Below are positions 12,306 to 24,971 of a DNA stretch of 64,000 nt, in pieces. The stretch is from Alnus glutinosa (Eukaryota; Streptophyta; Magnoliopsida; Fagales; Betulaceae): positions 38,195,120-38,259,119 of the forward strand of contig NC_084887.1 in the NCBI RefSeq assembly GCF_958979055.1. The letters are read 5' to 3'. The translations under genes were made by a program, and so were the position numbers. How positions within the stretch are numbered: position 1 is the stretch's first letter; each line of letters begins with the position of its first letter. The notes under the pieces were generated by a model. The model searched no databases and was not told where the DNA came from. It saw only the letters and a program-made list of their open reading frames with translations.

Positions 12306-14563
12306 ATGAGGGGGTCGAGACTGATCAAGCCTCCATGGATTCCTACAGTAGCTTTCTTGATCGCTTTCCTTATATTCTTGTTTTTACATCAATCTTATGA
12401 ACTAACTGGAATGGCAGAAAAAATAAGGCTTCTCAATGCTCAATCTGTAAGCACTAGACCTTTTTTTTTTTTTTTTTTTACTTTAATTATAGTTTCCTTA
12501 TTTTAACATCTATATTTATTTTAAATCTATGATTGTGAGTGTGCTTGTGCATTTGGATTTTTTTATGTATATTATCATGTATATTTTGTGCCAAATAGAA
12601 AGAATTAGTTGGGGAATTACAAAAGTAGAACATTATGCTAAATCTGTTTTAAATTTTGTTCTCCTGATGCTTTTGAATATTGTTCTGGTTGTCCTTTGGG
12701 ATAAGTAGGTGTGTCATTGTTATTAAGTCTTCACAATAATAGGTCTGGTATATCTATTATCTCATTCCCTAAATTCCTCTTGCTAGAGGGTGTTCGAGGT
12801 AAATTGGGATCGGCTGCAATTCTCCGTCTAACTGCAATTGTGAGAGGCCTCCAATGAGTCCTCTTGCTTGAACGTTTGTTCAAGCAGCTCGAGATTTGTT
12901 GGGCATGTGGACTCCATCGGATGTCTCTTTTAATTGTCTATCCGACAAGGGACAAGTAATTGCAGTGGATCTGATCAGTCCGTTTAAGGTGCTATATATG
13001 AGGAACATCGGTTCTGTTTAACCTTTCTAACTAATAAAAGATTCTTAAAAGACATTGCCAAGCCAAAATTCTCTAACACCACACACAAAAAAAAAAAAAA
13101 AAAAAAAAAAAAAGATTCTTAGGCATGTACGTCGGAGATTTGAAGGATTGTCAAATTACTGCATCTTAAACACAAATTCTGTGACCATCTGAAGACAATG
13201 ATTCAAGAAATTAATTCTTGTGCATAGACAAGCAACATCTTAGACAACAAACACTAACAGGATTCAAGCCAAAACTCATCATATACAGTTTCTTATACTC
13301 ATGCATAAATTCATCATCATTTAGGACAAAAAAAGCTGTTAATCATGTCTATGAACATTGTGTGCTTTGTAAATAGAACGCAGGAGCCACAGAATTGGTG
13401 CAAGTTTTGAGGAGAGCATCCATGGCAGACAGAACAGTCATACTGACCATTCTTGATGAAACATGGGCAAGTCCAGGCTCTGTTCTTGATCTCTTCCTAG
13501 AGAGCTTCCGAATTGGCCAAGGGACCAAACGGTTCTTGAATCACCTTGTGGTTGTTGCTTTGGATAATCAAGCATTTCAATACTGCAATTCCCTACATCC
13601 CCATTGCTTCCAACTTGCACCATTTGAATCCAAAATTGCTGCAGAAAAGGGACTCACAAGCCCAGATCTCCTCCTGCTCAATAAAATGAGAAATGTCATT
13701 ATGCTGCAAGTGATTGAATTGGGTTACAATTTAGTATTCACGGTGAGCCTTTTTGTTTCTTGTGATAAGTTGGTTTGGGTTTGTGATTTCAAAACATGCT
13801 TTTTAAAACTGGGATTTTTAAAAACGCAATTAAGCGTTTAGCAAAATCACGATTTAATCTTTAAAATTGTATGTTTTTAAAAATGCACTCATTTGCCTGC
13901 GAATTAAAAACGCATATTTATCTACATTTTTTAATCACAAATTTTTTTAAAACATACTTTCAAATGATACTTTTTTTACGATTTGATTTAAAATCGCACT
14001 TTTGGTATGCGAAATCGCAGTGCCAAACGGACTCTTAATGCTCTTAATTTCATATACATGTTAATCTTGGTCTGCAGGAAGCAGATCTGATGTGGTTTAG
14101 GAGTCCACTAGCAGACTTCCATCCTACATATCAAATCACAGTTCCATGTGATTTCACTCTTCAAAGTGGAAGAAACAAGCCCGATAAGGGGATCTTTTAC
14201 ATGAAATCTGATGATATTGCAGTCGAGTTCTTGAAGTACTGGCAATTCGAGAGGGTTGTATATCCTAACTCTCTGGATCAATCCCTCTGTGAGATGACTA
14301 CGCGCCTTGACATAGTTGACATGCTTGGAGTGAAGATCAAATATCTGGACACGGGTAATTTTGGTGGGTTTTGTGAGGGTAGTAAGGATATGAGTGAAGT
14401 TTACACCATGCATGCAGCCTGCTGCGACAATGTAAAGAGTAAGGTCCATGACCTGAGGCTTCTTCTCGATGACTGGATAAACTTCACGGCAAGACTGTCG
14501 GCGAATGCTAGTCTGGGGCCGTCCTCTTTTTCATGGAGAGCTCCAAAAAAATGCATGAGATGA
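12306..14563 (+). CDS. Nucleotide-diphospho-sugar transferase (DUF271 / GT77-like), Golgi type II membrane protein
   Basis: Three exons, 12306-12446, 13377-13742 and 14078-14563, all in phase 0, encoding 330 residues. The N-terminus has a basic start (MRGSRLIKPPW) then one hydrophobic segment (about residues 12-27), typical of a Golgi type II anchor. TVILTILDETWASPGS opens the nucleotide-sugar fold. EADLMWFRSP (from residue 170) occupies the place of the DxD motif, with E in the first position. QSGRNKPDKGIFYMKS and LDTGNFGGFCE are family-conserved. Likely adds a sugar to a cell-wall glycoprotein or polymer; donor and acceptor cannot be told. In Arabidopsis the relative At5g40900 lies beside CLC-a (recollection), which agrees with its place beside a CLC gene here. 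Intron 1 contains a tiny retroposon and intron 2 a MITE. Confidence 0.85.
13048..13110 (+). mobile_element. Tiny 5'-truncated retroposon with poly(A)
   Basis: A 63 bp insert ends in about 26 A residues and is bounded by 11-bp direct repeats AAAGATTCTTA (13037-13047 and 13111-13121). This is the signature of LINE-driven, severely truncated retroposition. The source is unknown. It lies in intron 1 of the sugar transferase gene. Confidence 0.6.
13769..14035. mobile_element. Tourist-like (PIF/Harbinger) MITE, copy 1
   Basis: A 267 bp non-coding element with TAA target duplications (13766-13768, 14036-14038) and imperfect terminal inverted repeats around GTTTGGGTTTGTGATTTC and GTCCGTTTGGCAC. The interior shares AAAAACGCAATTAAGCGTTT with the copy at 30278-30593. 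It sits within intron 2 of the sugar transferase gene. Confidence 0.65.
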
Positions 14564-15979
14564 AAAAATTGCAAGTTCTCTCAAGGTTTGCCTTGCCGAG
14601 AATTGCAGAGAAATTGTGCAGTATGTCATGTCTAAATAATACATAGTAGAATTTGACCATGCCAATTGGAAATGGCCGCTTGTAACATTCACAAAGATGA
14701 ATCACAGCAGTTGAAGCACATCCAAGCGTCTTTTCTTCAAATTTTCTTCCTTTAAACACGCTCGAGGAAACCATTTTGTAGCCAGCGATTAGCCAACTCA
14801 AATTCTGCTACTTGGTACCACTTTTCTAATGCCCCTCTTTGAGCCACACAGAAAAAGAGCCAAAATTTCTCCAGTCTCTCCCTTGAGCAACCCAGATGAC
14901 AACTACAACAATTTTTTCCCCCTCTTGGATGCATTAACAATTTACCCCTTCCCTTCATAAAACAACCAAAAATTTTAAACAACACTGTTTACTATTAGTA
15001 TTTTTTTTTTTACTGAATGCATACAAGGTTCACCAGATAAGTAATTGGTAAAAGGCTCCACACAAGAAGCTATTAAACAATATCGATCGACTTTCTCAAA
15101 ATTTATGCAAAATGGTTCTGATAAGTTCTTGCTTATTTTCCATTATACCATAACGGCTTTGGTTTGTGTCTTATGCAAGTGCACACAGGATACAAGTTGA
15201 AAGTGCAGCATATTCCTAATTACCGATGTGGCAGTCCCATCTTGGGTTGTGTACACAGGAAACATGCCCTTCCCAATGTTCCCATACCAGACCAGATAAT
15301 TCAAGATCCCACTTTAGAAGCCAACTTTTCGGAAATACTGAGAATTATCATTTGAAAGGCAGCTTACCATGGCTTTGTTCTTTATCAATTTCTCTACAGG
15401 TCAACGGGTTGTGAAAGAGAACTTTTTGTTCGATTTCCAATGAGCTCCAACAGACACAATCACTGAATCACACAAGCATGACTAATACCAAACGTAGTTA
15501 ACAAATGCAGAGGATCAAACAATATGGAAGAACACTACCAGTATTTGTAGTTCCATCAGAAGTAACAAATTGCCTCCCACGCAATTGACCCAGAATAGAC
15601 TCCCTGCAAGGCCAGCCTTTTGTTCGAATAGATTTCTCTCATTGCTTGATGGACCTTAAAATTTAGACAAATGGCAGAGCCTCGCCCATTTGGGACATAT
15701 ATCACCTTCTATTTTTCAGTTTAGCAAGGAAATATAAATCATCATCGTCCCAAGCAAGTCTGCCTCCTTATTTCAACATTGATTTCCAACACATCAAATA
15801 AAGTGCCTTCAAATGGACGCTAGAATGAAAAACATTTACTCTATATATAGATAAAAATACAAAAAGGATAATGCACCAAGTCGATTAAAGAACAGGATTC
15901 ACTTAATGTCACTTACATGGACCAAAAGCCTCTAGCACACAAAGGTGAGTTATATAAATTAAAGACGAGTTGAACGCAG
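14564..15979. other. Intergenic region, no gene recognised
   Basis: Holds the 3' ends of two converging genes, the sugar transferase (plus) and S21 (minus). The short open frames here have no recognisable protein features. No repeat with defined ends was seen. Confidence 0.45.
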
Positions 15980-17596
15980 TTAATAGGGGATGGATCCTTC
16001 AGGTAGATCCCAGTTATCTTCTTCATCATCTTGCTTCTTGCTTGCTGATTCTTCCTGCTTGATCGGTGGAGGACCTCTAAATGGGCCACGCCTGGTTATA
16101 GAATGAGACAGATAAACAGTAAATAATCACTGTCAAAGGCGAAATCTAACAGAAGAAACTCTTCATGGCTGCTCCTAGTTGTTTAATCCCAGATTAGTAA
16201 CCTTATTGTGTCAGATATAAAGAACCCACAAGAATATGCAGTACAATCGAAAAAGGATTGCACAGCACCTAAGGGAGCAAAAGATTTAAAAGCTATAAAT
16301 GTTAACACCCTAAAATCAGAGTAAAATACACAAAACCCATCTATACTTCGATACGAGATATGCAAATTTGAGACAAAAAGTGCAAAATCATAATGACACA
16401 TTCCAAAGAAACCAAAGATGTGTGTGCGTGTATAAGTTTTTTTTCCTCACCAAAAATAAATAAATATAGAACATAGATAAAAGGATTAACAGGTAATACT
16501 TGTCCAGTGAAAATGGAATTATATATGCAAACTTATCACCCTAAATAGGGCCACAGAGAAATGTTTCACACCATCACACATATTACTGAAATTCTAACCT
16601 GGTTACTTATCAAAAAAAAAAATGACACGAAAAAATCTGAACTGGTGGCATTTCAGAAGACCCCAAAACATACCCACATACTGTTCAAGCGTAGTGATTG
16701 CTACAAAAATTCTCCATGCCCACTTTCTGAGTGAAGAATTTGCACTTTGTACTCTATGTGAGACGCAATGGATCCCTAAAGGGTAGCTGGGTTTTTAGGG
16801 GAACAGAAGTGGGAGAAAGGGAGTAATCATAATTGCTAACAAAAATCCCACATTTAAAGCCAACTGCCAAAGATTCAGAAAAAAAACTAACTATAAATAC
16901 CAATCAAATCGAACCCAAACAGAAATTAACAAACAAAGACCAACAATTTATTGTATACGATTAAAAACAATACAAAACCATCACCTTGAACGAGCAAAGT
17001 AAATGCTTAACTAAGGCTATAGCAGCTAATTGTTCAATTCAGACAAACCTATCACATTAAAATTACCAAATCATCAAAATTTAATCTTTCTTTTCCTCAA
17101 CTCTCCCACAATCCAAACAGCCCAAAGAAAATAATAACAACAAATTAGTAAAACAAAAATCAGATAACAAAAGGCAGAACCTTCTTTTGTTGCGCTTAGC
17201 GGCCTCACGAGTCCTGCGCTTCTTCTCGTCCTGCTTGTTCTCAAAGAACCTCCTGCGCTTACACTCCTGAATAACACCGGCCCTCATGACCTCTCTCCGG
17301 AACCGGTTCAGCAGCCTCTCCTCGGACTCGTTATCCTCCACCACCACCTGAACATTGTAAGCAGAATTGAAGTACAGCGTGTTGGCATAGGCCAGAGAGG
17401 GACATATCACAGAGGCCAAAGAAGAAGAAGAGTGTGGGTTCTCTTGGGCCACCAGCGAGACCAGCCCTTCTCTGGGTTTCTGCGTCTGTGGCAGAGTGAG
17501 CTGGGGTGGTGGGGTTTTGGGTGGTGGCGGTGGCGGTGGTTTTGAGGGGAAGATGAAGGAGAGGAAGTTGCTGAGAGAGGTGGATGAGGCAGCCAT
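15980..17596 (-). CDS. GHS1: Plastid 30S ribosomal protein bS21
   Basis: Two exons, transcript order 17596-17181 and 16091-15980, encoding 175 residues. Residues 1 to about 75 are a Ser/Pro-rich leader with a proline run, fitting a chloroplast transit peptide. NVQVVVEDNESEERLLNRF and then FRREVMRAGVIQECKRRRFF are the bacterial S21 core, followed by a strongly basic stretch ending NKRR at the splice site. The C-terminal extension encoded by exon 2 (RGPFRGPPPIKQEES... ending EGSIPY) is acidic and typical of plant forms. Bacterial S21 helps the small subunit during translation initiation. The Arabidopsis orthologue is GHS1, At3g27160 (recollection), known for glucose hypersensitivity and plastid defects when lost. 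The symbol is given on this orthology. Confidence 0.9.
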
Positions 17597-18864
17597 GGAT
17601 GGATGAGTTTGGTGACCTCTGAGACTGTGGGCCTTTTGATTTTGGTCTTATCGCGTAAGGAGCTAAACAGGTGCAGGTGCCAGGTGCCAGGTGCCAGGTG
17701 GTTTCGGATCTGGGTCTGGGTGCGTGTTAGGTTGACCTGTTGGGTCTCGGGTCAGGGCTCAAGGGCCTAGGGTTGGAGGGTTTTTGTGGGCTTAGATTAG
17801 GTTCATCACAAGTTCAACTTAAACCCCACTTCCACCCCCCCCCCCCAAAAAAAAAAAAAAAAAAAAAAAAACTAGTGGAATGGCATGATGTATAGCCGTG
17901 TAATTGTAGAAAAATCACATTTTTATCTCATTATTATCGTATTTTATTTTAATTTTTTTCTTTTCTTTTCTTAACAATTACTGATTAATACTGCTGCTAC
18001 TTCAGTAGGGTGACATACTGATATGATAAAAGTGTGATTTTTAACATTATTCCCGTCTTGCTTGATTTCTAAAAAGGGCTTTGGTTTGTGTCTTGTGCTC
18101 CTCGATACACATGACACAAGTTAAAAATGTCACACGTCTTTAATTATTGATATAACACTCTCAGTTTGCGTTCTATTCGCACCAAACACAGGACGCAAGC
18201 TATACTCTCTAATAAAGAATTCGCCTCTTCTAATTTTTTTTTTAGAATAACTACATGTTAAAGTTCTAAAATTGCATCTATTATTTTTAATAAACGGTTC
18301 AAATTTTGCCATCTCAACATTTACCGCTTTAAGAGGATATTTAATTTTCCTTAATTCATTGCATTTCACTAAAGCATGTGTTGATATGAAATTTTTGAAT
18401 TTAGTTAATTAAGAATTGTGGTAGGGTTTAAAAAGCTCTAATACAAGTAAATTACAAAAACAATAGTAATATTATATACTCAACTTCTAATTTATTAGAC
18501 TGATGTAGTAGTGTCTATTATCCATTAATTTTTTTTTCTTTTTTAATAAAAGTTGATTTAAGAGTTGATGCACACGGTCATATCAACCCAATAAAATAAG
18601 AATTAAGTATTTAAATTAAAATTACTCCAAAAACAACATTTGAATTTGAATTCAAGACCGCTGCTTTAATATTATACATATTCAATCATTCCAAACACTC
18701 AAACTAATATATATATATATATATATATTAACATTCATCACGTCCTATCTGTGTGAAAATGTCTTGAGTGTCATTCCCATCATGCCCAACAATTTTCTTT
18801 CATGTCCTGATTTAGTACCCATTTTGTCATCATTATAGAACCAATGTTATTGTGAATCGACCAA

Positions 18865-18902
<38 letters not shown>

Positions 18903-19161
18903 TAATACATCATTCCTTGGAACTGTGGAAGAAACCAAGAATAGGTAAGTAATAAATGGCTGACATTTGAGAACCCATGATCAATCTTACATTCTGTCGT
19001 GATCTGCTGCTTTACTCTTTTCCTGATATATTTTTTTGTGTCAATGAGATTTTGAGCCTCCCTTAGCTCACCAAGAGGCAACAAATTAGCAGCAATTGTT
19101 GCAACTTGCAACCAATGCCATTCAATGTTAATCAAGCGATGCATTTTTTTTTATTTTTTTA

Positions 19162-19197
<36 letters not shown>

Positions 19198-19326
19198 AAG
19201 TTCGTTTGTTGAAATTTTTGTTTTCTGCATTTTGTTTTGTTTTCTAAAAATAAAAACATTAATAAACAACTCTAATAAAAAATACAAAAACGGTTTTCAC
19301 TTTTATGTCATATTATAACACAGTAG
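17597..19326. other. Intergenic region upstream of S21
   Basis: Begins with the S21 promoter region, which includes three to four short GTGCCAG repeats at about 17670-17702. The rest is AT-rich with homopolymer runs (A-run 17848-17870), a TA run near 18709-18727, an adjacent AT/AG microsatellite at about 18868-18901 and a T/A homopolymer block at 19145-19199. No gene seen. Confidence 0.45.
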
Positions 19327-19919
19327 CCGGCCCTAGACTTCACCCCTCAAAAAATAGATCTGATATGCTCCCTCCTCCTCTCTCTTTCTATTTCTATTCC
19401 TCGCTCCTACTCTCCCCCTCCCCCTCCTATTTTAGTTTTTTTCTTTTATTTGTAGGTGTTCTTCGACCAGATCAACATTTTTTGCCTCTTCGCTATGCAT
19501 CCGTTCATCTACCTCTGTGTTGTGCCGTTCATCTCCTCCCTAGCCGCTGCTACTGTTTGCTGGTTGTGTTTTTTACTTTGAATAAGAGTTTTCTTCTTTT
19601 TAGATCTGCCCTCATGGACAATCTATATGATGAAAATTACTTCGGTGTGAGAGTTAATCTCTCATGGCCGCTTTAAATAATTTTTCTAAGATATTTAGCT
19701 ACCATTGTCTTAAATCTATCTGCTCTTTAATTATTTTTGTGCATGGGTTAGCAGAAAATATATAAAAGTCATAGATAACACTTTATTATAAGAAATTAAT
19801 TTGTTTGTATATATGATTATGTAATCTCATAGCATGTGGCTATGATTTTGCAAAATTTTATACTTTGTGATGTAAAAGCTTTATGTTCGTGATCTTTGAT
19901 CAATGAAATACTTAGATCT

Positions 19920-19959
<40 letters not shown>
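19327..19959 (+). mobile_element. Non-coding non-LTR retroelement, copy 1
   Basis: About 633 bp starting CCGGCCCTAGACTTCACCCC and ending GATCAATGAAATACTTAGATC followed by about 34 A residues (19926-19959). The same unit, with nearly the same start, recurs at 36304-37474 where it has a clear target duplication. No open frame of interest. Probably a LINE-dependent, non-autonomous family. No target duplication was found for this copy. Confidence 0.6.
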
Positions 19960-19960
<1 letters not shown>

Positions 19961-20276
19961 CCCTACAAGTTGTTCAATTTAAACTGCTCTAATTTTAATT
20001 AGAAGAAAAAAAAAAGGGGGGGCTCTAATTATTCAACATATATCATTCTCTACTGGACAGCATGATCCAAATCATCCCAATGATGATGATTATTGTAAAT
20101 TTGTAATCATGTTGGTAGATTATAAAAGTTGATGTTTTGAAAGGGAAATTTTGGAGCATGACGTAAAAGCTATGCCACTACAATTTTCTGCATTTGTGAG
20201 TCAGGCACCGCCCCTATAATGCTATTGGTGGCACATTGATGATTATGTATTGAACCCATTAATATTGCTGCTATTT

Positions 20277-20748
20277 TTTTTTTTTTTTGAAATGAAACTG
20301 AAGACTTCATTACTGAATATGAGCCCCCAAAAGGGAATAAAGTTGACCAAAGGCCAATAGAAATACAATAGGAACTCATACATGCCCGAAGGCAAAAATC
20401 ACTGCCCGTAGGCCCTAGTGTGACTAGAGATATAGAAACTCCACCCACTAAGTCAGGAAAAAACTTGACTTAAAGCAGCCTATCAAATAAGATAGACTGT
20501 GAGAAAGATTAAGAATATACATAACAACAGCTACCCAAATAATAAATAAACATTACAAGAAGTAATCTTTAAGCCTCTTTTAACAATAAAGCACAACCGA
20601 TTACAAAGAGAAGAGGCAGATCTAGCAACAAGCCATCAAACAGTCCCATAATGTCTAAAAATTACAAAGGTAAACCGAAACAGAAGACACAAGCAGGAAA
20701 CAACAACACAGTGCCGGCAGAAGATACAGGGGCGGACTCCGCCGGAAT
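20277..20748 (-). mobile_element. 5'-truncated LINE-type insertion with 14-bp target duplication
   Basis: On the minus strand the element ends TCTTCAGTTTCATTTC plus a poly(A) tract (T run from 20274). It is bounded by 14-bp direct repeats TATTGCTGCTATTT (20263-20276 and 20749-20762). About 472 bp with no recognisable coding part, which suits the 3' UTR of a plant L1. The near-perfect duplication indicates a rather recent insertion. Confidence 0.65.
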
Positions 20749-20953
20749 TATTGCTGCTATTTGTACAAAATTCATTGCATGAACCGCTATCTCCAATTTG
20801 TTTATCATAATTTTCATATTTTTATTTTTATTTTTTACAAATTTAACTGAGTCAAAGTTTTATTTCAAATTAGATCGAAGGAAATCGACATTTGTCTTAA
20901 AAATGCATATGAGAATTACATACTCTGTTAATTCTATTAAAAATGTACATGGG

Positions 20954-21185
20954 TGTTAATGTATTAATTAAGTGATTAAATTTACCTTTTTTTATCAGTT
21001 TAAGCTTTTGGAATAAGTAGTGATTTAACATGATATTAAAGCTAAACGTTTTGAGTTCGAACATTGACTCCGTTATTTAACCTCATTTCGATTAAATATT
21101 TAAATATTCCACGTAGTATTGATTAAATTATTAAATTTATCTCTTTCTATCAATTTAAGCTTTTAGAATAAGTGGTGATTTAACA
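20954..21185 (+). mobile_element. SMART-type miniature LTR element
   Basis: Two related repeats, 20954-21030 and about 21109-21185, both end GTGATTTAACA. The first is followed at once by TGATATTAAAGC, a diverged initiator-Met tRNA primer site. Total about 232 bp, non-coding. Same family as the copy at 1145-1382. A partial relative is visible in the opposite direction near 22450-22540. Confidence 0.55.
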
Positions 21186-23757
21186 ATGAGAATTACATGC
21201 TTTAAAAACAGATGACATTTTAATAGACTGAATTGAAAGCACCAATAAAAGGGTTACAATTTAGTCTAGAACATCATTATTGAGTTTAGACTTTATAGAA
21301 TCTAAGTACGTATAATTTGATTATACATAATAGAATACATATTTAAATCCAAATTCAATGAACTATTGAAATACAATTGAGAAATTTTAACCCCAATAAA
21401 AACGGATATATTTTCCCTTTACCCTTTCATTATGATAAACATATTGTATATATTCAACAAAAGTAAAATTTGCGTAGATTAAATTATAACCGTTGGCAGT
21501 CATTATACTCTAACATGTCATATGTCGGCATGTAATTAACTATAAATTAAGCTCTTGAGCACATTGTAATGATTAATAAAGTGTCACAAGACACGGTAGG
21601 TGCAAACTACAAAATGTACTGACAGACCCAAAATATTATTATAATCGATAATTGAATTTGTGAGATACCCATCTCGTGGCCATGTTGATGGCTTCATGTT
21701 CTAAACACAGGCAGGCCTCTAGGGCTAGGGATAAAAAAAGACTTTCTTTTAATTTAGTTTATAAAATTGTCCCGCGTTTTTTTAATGTGTGAAAAGTACG
21801 TAATATTTTAATTAGGATGCGAGAAATATGTGATTTTTTAACAAAAACTATTAAACTATCACGTGCTTGTCACATGTTAAGAGACACATGACAATTTTAT
21901 AAATTAGATTGAAAAAAATTTCCGTCTAAGAACATGGTATACAAACGGTTGCATTTATAGATCCTTTAAGAAAAATATTCTAATGCTTGCACTTCAAAAG
22001 CATATCCAATTAATATTTTTGAGGTCTATTACACGAGAACAAAGTTTTATTCCAAATTGGGTTGGAATAAATGTGTCCAAAATTATGTGATAATCACACG
22101 TTGTCATGCTCTATTAAAAATTTAGGTAAGAATCACATGCATTTTAGATACATGTTATTGTGTGAGTTTAATAAAATGGGGTGGATCGGAGGAAATTGGA
22201 AGAAAACTTTATCGACCGTTGGCATGCAGTCATTGAAAATGGACAACGTTTTTCTCTAAACTATGTTGGAGAAGTGTCTTCCAACCTAGTATATTAAACT
22301 TATATATGGGATTTTTTAAAATGCACGTTAAAATTAAATGCATTTTAGATATTTGTAAATTTAATAGACTGAATTAGAGGAGATTCCTCCGACCCTGTTC
22401 TGAGAAAAACTTTGTCTCCTGGAAAATTAAAACCTTCTACAAGCTGTTATAAATCACCACTTATTCTAAAAGTTTAACCTGATAAGAAAAAAAAGGTAAA
22501 TTTAGTCATTTTAATCATACTTTAACACAAGCTAGTAAGCTTGAACCAATTAATAATTTAAAAGGAAAAATGGGGGCTCCAAAACCATGTACTCAATATT
22601 TAATTGGGCCTAGAGACCACAGCTTAGGCACTTTTGTATTCATAAATGCTTTAAGAAAGATAACATATCGAAGTATGTTTTGAGGTCCACTGCATAAAGA
22701 TGTGGAGTTTAGTGAAATCAAAGCCTTCCAAAAGCAAATTAACCTTTAACCCTTAATTTACAAGAAAAAAAAAAAAATGGGACCCCAAAACCAAAAAGCA
22801 TGTTCTCTATGGCCTTTGGAAGCAATCCAGGAAAATTTTAGCATCCCAACTTAGGGAGGATTAGGTAAACGAGTCCTTTTTAAGTACAAGAAATTGTTAA
22901 GCAATCAAATAATTATATATTAGGGTTAGGGTTTCAAAGCATTCTCTTTCCTAATCCAAGGGGCTGAAAACTTCCCTAGCTAGGCTGATGATTTCTTGTA
23001 GCCAATCCCATGCTTAATTGGCTTTCTAGCTAGGTAGATATTCTTCTTTTGGCCGGGAACTTTCTTCACAGATTCGGGGGTTTAATTGTTAAAAACGACA
23101 CGCGTCTAACACAAGTGCTAAACCTACTCGATATTCATGACACTCAAATTTGGGTTCATGATACGTGTCAAAAGAAAACAAACACAAGGATTAATTAATT
23201 AATTAATTAAGGCAAATCCACCACTGTTATCAGTGGAAAGACAACACAACCTTTGAATCATAGTGCATATATATATATTCTGGGGAAACAAACAACATTA
23301 AAAATGATCGAAAATCTCATCCAATAGATCGACTTCCATTTTCTAGGTTAGGTCGTGGCATATATATCTTCTCTCTAATTGGTGATTAAACTAGTTAAGG
23401 GGCCAAAATTGTTGGTTAGTACAAAACATTTAATTAATATTTTAACACTCTTGGATCTTTGCATGTTAGCTTAAATGGAGGTGAATTACAAAGACAAGAT
23501 TCGAAATCAGGATTTTAATTAATATTTTAGTACTCTTTTTCACCGTGTGAGTTCAAGCTCTTCCTTGATAAGTGAGGGTCAACACGTAAAATATTTAAAA
23601 TAAATAAAGATTTAACAGTAAACTTGAATAAGACAAAAGTAATGGCCCTACATCAAAGTCTATTACATAGCAATGTTTTTCTTCGGTTTGCACTTTGGCC
23701 ATCTTCTTAATTCGCTTGCTCATTGATGAAGACCAACTGTCACTTTCGTGCCACCTT

Positions 23758-23788
<31 letters not shown>

Positions 23789-24951
23789 TTAAAAAGAGAG
23801 GTTGAAAGGAATGACCCTAATACAAACACATCATCATTTGGTAGGAAACAAGATTGATTACCACATGCTTGTTAATTGGTAGCTTTATGTTAGTAATTAA
23901 GTGATCACTGATGATATATAAGACAACTTTTTTGAGTCCACTATTGGCAGGAGGAGTGACCCAGTATTTTAATTTCAAGCCCCTCCATGCCCAACCAGTC
24001 ACACAATTGAAGGGATACCTAGCTTTCCGCCATGTCTTGGATGCATGAGAAACCTTTTTCACAATGGTGGGGAAAAGAAGTATTAAACATTCTTGTTTTA
24101 TGTGTTTTGGGGGAGTGGGGGCTTTGGATTGTGATCAACATTTAGCATCCATGATTTGGTGATCCATGTTATCCAATTAGTGTTGGTTTTGCTTTATCTT
24201 CTGAAAGCTATGTAAAGTGAGAAGTACTCAGGAGAGAGCCTCACCAAAATGACCTTTGCAATTAAAGTATTAAAATGAGGTAAAAGTTTTTTTTTTTTTT
24301 TTTTAATTATTTTTTTAACTGAGTTGAAATAAATTACTCGAACACAGTCTATTATAAAATAGATATTTGTTCTTAAAACATATTATTATCATATATATTT
24401 TTAATTTCATTTATCACATAAGTGTTAAATAAGTCAGTTTTCAGGTAAACGAGAAAAGAAAAGGTCAAGTACATCCGGAGTTAACAATAGACATCTAACT
24501 AATTTCATTTTTTTTTTCTACAATAAAATATTTTGTTTAAAGTCCTTTCTTAAACTGCATCTGTCTAATTAACTATCTATATTTAATTGGTTCTTTAATG
24601 AAATTAGTGGTAACAGATATGCTATCTTAACTTATATGGAAATGATTGAGAGTGAATTGTCATTCAATGAATCAATCCCTAACTAATTATTTTATTAATT
24701 ATGGATTATCATATCAGTTTATAAGGAATTTATAGCGAAAGCTATAGTGCTTCTAGAAATTAATTCAAAAAAAAAAACAAAAAACTTATATATATCTTGG
24801 TAAAAAAGAAACAATATATGTTGTAGTTTTGGATATTATTATTTTTTTTAAAAAAAAAAAAAGAAGAAGAAGAAGAAAAAAAAAAGAGGCCATTCTTGCA
24901 TGTTTTCCATAGTTTTCAAACTTGCTTTTATTTTTATTTTTTATTAATTTC
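21186..24951. other. Gene-poor AT-rich intergenic region
   Basis: No gene recognised. Diverged dispersed-repeat pieces occur around 22030-22390 and 22450-22540 (SMART-family fragment). ATTAATTAATTAATTAA lies near 23190-23210 and there is an A run at 23764-23788. Short open frames look like chance products. Confidence 0.45.
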
Positions 24952-24971
24952 TATATATATATATATATATA
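24952..24971. repeat. (TA)n tract at left edge of the endogenous pararetrovirus
   Basis: A run of about ten TA dinucleotides. Virus-derived protein coding begins immediately to its right. A matching tract lies at about 30127-30147 on the other side. Confidence 0.75.

Noticed and set aside
15164-15414. Two overlapping open frames of about 62 residues
   Set aside because: They overlap in different frames, show no domain and sit between converging gene ends.
17074-17277. Minus-strand open frame overlapping the S21 gene
   Set aside because: It is in another frame of exon 1 and the following intron and lacks S21 features.
19106-19318. 70-residue open frame rich in Phe/Lys
   Set aside because: Encoded by T and A homopolymers; low complexity.
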